From RGIG8748 sp045646525 (GTDB taxonomy: Bacteria; Bacillota; Clostridia; UMGS1810), in contig JAZRKX010000038.1 in the NCBI GenBank assembly GCA_045646525.1, positions 62,001-126,000 of the forward strand: DNA of 64,000 bases, in the 5' to 3' direction. Below, one piece after another: positions 59,425-64,000 of the stretch. The position numbers and the translations under genes are program-made. Below the pieces are notes generated by a model. It did not search any database. It worked only from the letters and a program-made list of their open reading frames with translations, and had not been told where the DNA came from. Numbering within the stretch: the first letter of the stretch is position 1; every line of letters begins with the position of its first letter.

Positions 59425-60408
59425 TTTTATTGCTTCTGCCACTACAAGCTCTGCCGCAAGCCACTTTTCAGTGATGCCGTTTTTCACGGCAAAGTCCATA
59501 TCGCGGCACTTTAGCATGACTTCTGCAATCTTCTTGGCGCCAAGTATTTTAGCTTGGGAAAGGTTGTTTCGGGCGTGTTTTTCGTACAGATTGCAAAGAG
59601 TGCAAATCTCGCGCATGGACTTGTCCTTTAAAAGAAGAAGCTTATGGAATGTAGCAAATTTATTAAAGAAGATGTTTATTATCCTTACAGGCTCTTCGTT
59701 TAATGCTCTTAGGTCATTAAATTTCTTCATTGCTTCGGCACTGTTGCCCTTTACAATATCATCTATCATATCAAAAACACGGTTTTCTATTGTTCTGGTT
59801 ATAAGCGAATCGATAACTTGTCTGTTTACTGAAATCTCATCCGAAAGAAAGGCAATTATTTTTTCTGCCTCTGATTTCAAGGCATGCATTGACGGCCCTG
59901 CAACCTCGCAGATGTATGATGCATCATCGCGGCTTATGGTTTTGCCTGCAGAAGTAAAGATTTTTGTAATCCATGAGGTAAGTGTGGGTATATCCTGAAA
60001 ATTGTATTCGCATACGGGATATATCTTTGCAATTTGTTTATACAGAGCGTTTCTCTTGTCCAAATCTTTTTCGGCAAAGATTATTATAAGATAGTCGGGA
60101 ATGTTTGCTATAAGGTCTGTAAAATAGCTCTTGTACTCCTCATTGGATTTCTTGAATATTTTGGTGTCCTGTATTATAAGCACCTTTTTTTCGCTCATAA
60201 AAGGATAGGAATTTGCAAAAGCATCTATATCCTCAGTATCGGGCAGAGCGGAATAAATTTCCATTACATTGAATTCCCGCATATCCTCCTCGGTAACTGT
60301 GTCAATGGTCTTTTGCACATAATACTGAATAAGGTAGTCCTCATCGCCGCAGAGAATATATACATTCGAAAATATTTTGTTTTTTAAGTCATTTTTGATG
60401 TCGTGCAT
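59422..60408 (-). CDS. holA: DNA polymerase III subunit delta
   Basis: Clamp-loader subunit that opens the sliding clamp. The 328 residues follow the HolA pattern: YILCGDEDYLIQYYVQ near residue 17, NVMEIYS, the SYPFMSEKKVLIIQD strand and a helical C-terminal collar domain (RALNEEPVRIINIFFNKFA). It overlaps the comEC end by 20 bp; comEC-holA is a common order in Firmicutes. It shares a bidirectional terminator with the plus-strand gene. Confidence 0.94.
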   Translation of the reverse strand: MHDIKNDLKNKIFSNVYILCGDEDYLIQYYVQKTIDTVTEEDMREFNVMEIYSALPDTEDIDAFANSYPFMSEKKVLIIQDTKIFKKSNEEYKSYFTDLIANIPDYLIIIFAEKDLDKRNALYKQIAKIYPVCEYNFQDIPTLTSWITKIFTSAGKTISRDDASYICEVAGPSMHALKSEAEKIIAFLSDEISVNRQVIDSLITRTIENRVFDMIDDIVKGNSAEAMKKFNDLRALNEEPVRIINIFFNKFATFHKLLLLKDKSMREICTLCNLYEKHARNNLSQAKILGAKKIAEVMLKCRDMDFAVKNGITEKWLAAELVVAEAIK

Positions 60409-62560
60409 TTCTTAATTTTACTCCTTTTGAATTTATGATAAAGGAAATCGGTGCGTTTATAACATCTGTTCTCAGTATCACCGAATTTTTGTATGCGCTG
60501 AGTGTATCGGGGTCGGGGTGGGAATACCTGTTGTTTTTAGCGCAGGAAACCACCGCATAGGTACTGTCCGTTTTCGATGCAAATTCATGTGACACTACGG
60601 ATTTTGCACCGTGGTGGGCAATCTTTACTATATCGCAACGCGATAGTGTGTCCATAATTTTGTACTGGGCATTTGCATCGGTATCTGCGCAAAATAAAAC
60701 GCTGCTCTCCAAATAATTGTAGCGTACAACCATAGAACCGCTGTTTGCATTCGGGTAATCTGCTCTTTCGGGGCTTAGTATATCAAGACGGTGTCTGCCG
60801 TATGAAATAACATCGCCCTTAGATACATGGCTCACGGGTATATTGTTTAGTACCGCAGCCTTGTATATGCTTTGCGCAAGATTTATTTCGTCGTTTTCCA
60901 AAGGTCTGTCAGGAAGTACAAGCTTTTTAACATAACCCGCTTCCATAAGCGAAACCGCTCCGTTTGCATGGTCTTCGTGGAAATGGGTTATAATCATAAA
61001 GTCTAACTTTGATATCCCCTGTTTTCTTAAGTAGGGTACGGCATCGGACTCTCCGAAATTCACCTTGCTTTCCGAGCCGCAGTCTATCATGACCGAAAAG
61101 CCGTCGGAAGAGCGTATAATTGAGCAATCACCCTGACCTGCATTCAGAAATACAATATCTGTTTTGGGTACAAGTTTATTATACGACAAAGTAAAGATGT
61201 TTGCAATAATAACAAGACTTGCAATCGCAGTACGGATACCGCGCCTTTTGAATTTCATAAGTGTAAAAATAACGATACACAGTAAAAGCAAATAAATAAT
61301 AGTTCTGCCGTGTACATATATGTACGAAAAAGGCAGATTTGCAAAAAAGTCGCTTACAGCATTTATTGAGTATGCAACACCCGTAATCATATTTGCGGTA
61401 AAACTGCATATAAATTCGGGACAGAATGTGCATATTACGGCAAAGAAGAAGCATAACCCCATAAGTATCGGAACAAAGCACAGAACAATCAGGTTTGTAA
61501 GAGGACTTACAATAGATATTCCGCCAAAAAAGTATATAACAAACGGGAATGTTGTAAGGCTTGTGCATAAGCTTATGATAATTGAATCGATAAGAAATCT
61601 AAATCGGGTAATGTTTAGTTTTTCGATAAAGTAAATTCCGAGGAAAATACCTGCCGTTGCCGAAAATGACAGACAAAACGAGGCATCGCAGTAAAAATGC
61701 GGTGCGCTTATAAGTATGAATGCCAACACGATAAAAAGGCTCGACAGCGGTGAGTATTCTCTCATAAAAAGAGCTGCTGCACAGCTTATAAGTGCCATAA
61801 AGGCAGCTCTTTCCACCGATACTCCAAAGCCTGTAAAAACGAACATAAAAATGCATCCCGCAAGCGTGATTGCAAAAGATAAAATTGCTTTTTTTCTCCG
61901 AGTTGAATTGAGCTTTATGTAAAATACCGAAAGCAGAATAATAAGTATATTAAGGTGCATACCCGATACGGCAACAATGTGATAAATACCCGATTTTCTG
62001 TAGCTTAAGGCATTTTCATCCGATATCATTTCCTTGCTGCCCGTTACCATCGCATTTGCCAGAGCGGCTTCGTCTGCAGGCATATATCGGGTAAGCTTTG
62101 ATGAAATTGTATCCCTTAATTTATATACAGGGTGAAAAACACCTTTCTTATGCATGTGCAGGGCAGAGATATCCGAATTTATTGAAAGTGAAGCTCCCTT
62201 TGATTTTAAATATGATGCAAAGTCAAAGCCGCCCGGATTTAACGCGCCCTCGGGCGATGATAAAATGCCTGTGAGAATTATTGTGTCTCCTATACAAAGT
62301 TCTAAGCTTTTCGCATGGTCTATGCTTACATATACAAGCTCTTTTAATGTATCGGTCGGTTTCATAACAAAGGAAACAAAGTCAGCCGAGCGCGAGGGGA
62401 CAGAAGATATCGTGCCCGTAATTTTGATTTTTGAGCTATGTGTATGGTTTTTGCGGTCTGAAAGTACACGGTATTCAAAACGAAATACCGAGACTGCAAT
62501 AACAAGGCATACAAAGATGTATATTATTTTATAAAAATTTTTTGATACAAAAGCTTTCAT
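60389..62560 (-). CDS. comEC: ComEC/Rec2 DNA-uptake channel protein
   Basis: Membrane channel for single-stranded DNA in transformation. The 723 residues have two N-terminal membrane-linked parts with an OB-like domain (residues 40-110), the competence domain with many membrane segments (about 165-450), and a C-terminal metallo-beta-lactamase-like domain with ITHFHEDHANG near residue 525 and HHGAKSV further on. All parts are present and the frame is intact. With comEA (30367) it supports a DNA-uptake capacity, although no pilus genes lie in the window. Confidence 0.95.
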   Translation of the reverse strand: MKAFVSKNFYKIIYIFVCLVIAVSVFRFEYRVLSDRKNHTHSSKIKITGTISSVPSRSADFVSFVMKPTDTLKELVYVSIDHAKSLELCIGDTIILTGILSSPEGALNPGGFDFASYLKSKGASLSINSDISALHMHKKGVFHPVYKLRDTISSKLTRYMPADEAALANAMVTGSKEMISDENALSYRKSGIYHIVAVSGMHLNILIILLSVFYIKLNSTRRKKAILSFAITLAGCIFMFVFTGFGVSVERAAFMALISCAAALFMREYSPLSSLFIVLAFILISAPHFYCDASFCLSFSATAGIFLGIYFIEKLNITRFRFLIDSIIISLCTSLTTFPFVIYFFGGISIVSPLTNLIVLCFVPILMGLCFFFAVICTFCPEFICSFTANMITGVAYSINAVSDFFANLPFSYIYVHGRTIIYLLLLCIVIFTLMKFKRRGIRTAIASLVIIANIFTLSYNKLVPKTDIVFLNAGQGDCSIIRSSDGFSVMIDCGSESKVNFGESDAVPYLRKQGISKLDFMIITHFHEDHANGAVSLMEAGYVKKLVLPDRPLENDEINLAQSIYKAAVLNNIPVSHVSKGDVISYGRHRLDILSPERADYPNANSGSMVVRYNYLESSVLFCADTDANAQYKIMDTLSRCDIVKIAHHGAKSVVSHEFASKTDSTYAVVSCAKNNRYSHPDPDTLSAYKNSVILRTDVINAPISFIINSKGVKLRNARHQK

Positions 62561-62673
62561 ACAATTTCCCGTTTAAATATGTGCAAAAATAATACTTACA
62601 CAGTTTTAGAACATATTTTTTTATAAATATTACCTATTTTAGTATGATATCACATTTTTCTTCAAATAACAAC

Positions 62674-62702
62674 TTGATTTTGTGAATTAAATGATATATA
62701 AT
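62674..62702 (+). promoter_or_regulatory. Promoter of the metallophosphoesterase gene
   Basis: TTGATT (62674-62679), 17-bp spacer, TATAAT (62697-62702), 30 bp before the start. Confidence 0.75.
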
Positions 62703-62732
62703 ATTGAATTGGTTGTATAATGAGGTGAATAA

Positions 62733-63452
62733 ATGGCAATATTTACAATGTCGGATTTGCATCTTTCTCTTGATACCGATAAATCCATGGAGGTTTTCGG
62801 TGCGGGGTGGATGAGCTACATAAAACGCATTTATGAAAATTGGCATGCCGCAGTTAAAGATACGGATACCGTTCTTATAGGCGGAGATGTTTCATGGGCT
62901 ATGCACCTTGCCGATTGCAAAAAGGATTTTGAATTTATAAATGCTCTGCCCGGAAGTAAGCTTATTTTCAAGGGTAATCACGATTTCTGGTGGGAGAGTA
63001 TTTCTAAGATGAATTCCTTTCTTGAAAACAGCGGATTTTCCACCATCACATTTGTAAATAACAATGCTTTTATTTGTGAAGATAGCCTTATCGCAGGAAC
63101 CAGACTCTGGTCGCTTCCGGGCGATTCGGGTTTTAGAGACGATGACGAGAAGATATATCTGAGGGAACTTATAAGGCTTGAACTATCCTTAAAGCACGGG
63201 GAGGACTTGTGCAGGGAAAACGGCTTTACTCCCGAAAAGAAGATATGCATTCTTCATTATCCGCCGTTTACCAGAGACCATGTCTTGGATAACTCCGTAT
63301 CTCAGCTTCTTGAAACCTACGGGATTACACATTGCTTTTACGGCCATCTTCATTCACATTCCGCAAAAAACGCTTTTGAGGGTGTGCATGGCGGTATTAT
63401 CTACAGACTCGTATCTGCAGACCATCTGGAATTTATGCCTGTAAAGATATAA
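62733..63452 (+). CDS. Metallophosphoesterase
   Basis: A 239-residue calcineurin-like phosphoesterase with all metal motifs: MSDLHLS at residue 6, GGDVSW near 50, KGNHDFWW near 80, HYPPF near 175 and GHLHSHS near 200. The WW after GNHD and the short C-terminus place it in a small clostridial subgroup often labelled serine/threonine phosphatase or phosphohydrolase; the substrate is unknown. The ribosome binding site is GAGGTGA. Monocistronic. Confidence 0.9.
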   Translation: MAIFTMSDLHLSLDTDKSMEVFGAGWMSYIKRIYENWHAAVKDTDTVLIGGDVSWAMHLADCKKDFEFINALPGSKLIFKGNHDFWWESISKMNSFLENSGFSTITFVNNNAFICEDSLIAGTRLWSLPGDSGFRDDDEKIYLRELIRLELSLKHGEDLCRENGFTPEKKICILHYPPFTRDHVLDNSVSQLLETYGITHCFYGHLHSHSAKNAFEGVHGGIIYRLVSADHLEFMPVKI

Positions 63453-63487
63453 AAATTTACAAAAAATTAATGGTATTTTCTTCCGCA

Positions 63488-63516
63488 TTGTGATAGAATA
63501 ACCTTGTGTATACTAT
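63488..63516 (+). promoter_or_regulatory. Possible promoter of tig
   Basis: TTGTGA (63488-63493), 17-bp spacer, TACTAT (63511-63516). The -10 is a weak match. Confidence 0.4.
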
Positions 63517-63570
63517 GCCTTATCGGCTTTATATAAAAAAGAAAATAATATTTAGGGGGAACCTGAACAA

Positions 63571-64000
63571 ATGAAATTATTAAAAAATGAAACCATCGAA
63601 AAAAACACAGTCAAGCTTACAATCGAAGTAGATAGCGACGCATTTAAAGCAGCCATCGAAAAATCTTATAAGAAGAATGCTAAGCAGATAGCTATACCCG
63701 GCTTCAGAAAGGGCAAAGCACCCAGAGCTATAATCGAAAAGTACTATGGCAAGGGTATATTCCTTGAAGATGCTGTAAACTTTGTATGCCCCGAAGCATA
63801 TGAGTATGCTGTTAAAGAATCGGGTATCGACCCTGTAGACAGACCCGAAATGGATATCGAAAAGATAGAAGAAGACGGCTCCGAGCTTGTTCTTACCGCT
63901 ACAGTTACCGTAAGACCTGAGGTTGAACTTGGCGAGTACAAGGGCATCTCTGCCGAAAAGAAGAACTACAAGACCAAGGTTGCAGATGTTGATGCTGAAA
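63571..64000 (+). CDS. tig: Trigger factor, N-terminal part (3' end outside window)
   Basis: Ribosome-bound chaperone and prolyl isomerase. About 143 residues are visible: MKLLKNETIEKNTVKLTIEV and the ribosome-docking signature PGFRKGKAPRAIIEKYYG near residue 44. The isomerase and C-terminal domains lie beyond the window. The ribosome binding site is AGGGGGA. tig is usually followed by clpP and clpX, which would be expected just outside. Confidence 0.96.
   Translation, partial: MKLLKNETIEKNTVKLTIEVDSDAFKAAIEKSYKKNAKQIAIPGFRKGKAPRAIIEKYYGKGIFLEDAVNFVCPEAYEYAVKESGIDPVDRPEMDIEKIEEDGSELVLTATVTVRPEVELGEYKGISAEKKNYKTKVADVDAE

Noticed and set aside
1..64000. tRNA or rRNA genes
   Set aside because: No cloverleaf with the GGTTCGAATCC-type T arm or rRNA signature was found; RNase P RNA is the only RNA gene supported.

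Overview
This window comes from the chromosome of an anaerobic, endospore-forming Firmicute of the class Clostridia. GC is moderate, near 40 percent by eye. Supporting genes are spoIIE, spoVT, an alpha/beta-type SASP, a GerA-type germination operon, a GerMN lipoprotein, rubrerythrin, Pta-AckA acetate metabolism, and the IspH-S1 fusion typical of clostridia. No phage structural genes, tRNA genes or CRISPR arrays were seen.

Layout. 1-2733: a TAXI-type TRAP transporter, with the binding protein cut by the window edge. 2734-7135: an AT-rich accessory region holding a dead gene, a phd-doc toxin-antitoxin pair, five intact small genes of unknown role (one with DKNYY repeats) and a frameshifted small membrane gene. 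These are separated by repeats ending in CTTGACACGAG and preceded by a recurring leader built on TGTCGAA. 7369-25097: housekeeping, repair and sporulation genes (nudC, sbcDC, dus, pth-mfd, two PrsA-like lipoproteins, spoIIE, htpX, SASP, radA). 25185-37684: a DtxR-type regulator on the minus strand, then nnrE-dgt, dnaG-rpoD-comEA, a two-component system with a GerMN lipoprotein, murI, a LOG protein, pta-ackA and yceD-rpmF. 37742-43812: DUF512 protein, der, plsY, pgi, trmK, Nif3 family. 43818-44176: RNase P RNA.

44220-45054 has no gene. It holds three palindromic elements; two are diverged copies in opposite orientation with nearly identical 18-nt loops and paired changes in the stems. 45055-50374 is mostly minus strand: a DUF4230 protein, a small YtxH-like protein, rubrerythrin, a penicillin-binding protein, a YigZ protein, a P-loop protein and Veg, with spoVT on the plus strand. 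50482-54285 is the germination receptor operon with a fourth small membrane gene. 54339-64000: a LysR regulator, cmk-plsC-ispH/rpsA, a membrane-anchored unknown, holA-comEC (minus), a metallophosphoesterase and the start of trigger factor.

The regions most worth following are the modular accessory array (2957-7135) and the covarying palindromic pair (44472-44948). Other points of interest are the terminator-like hairpin that contains the rubrerythrin ribosome binding site, a possible internal translation start inside the IspH-S1 fusion, and a second PrsA paralog lacking both conserved parvulin histidines.
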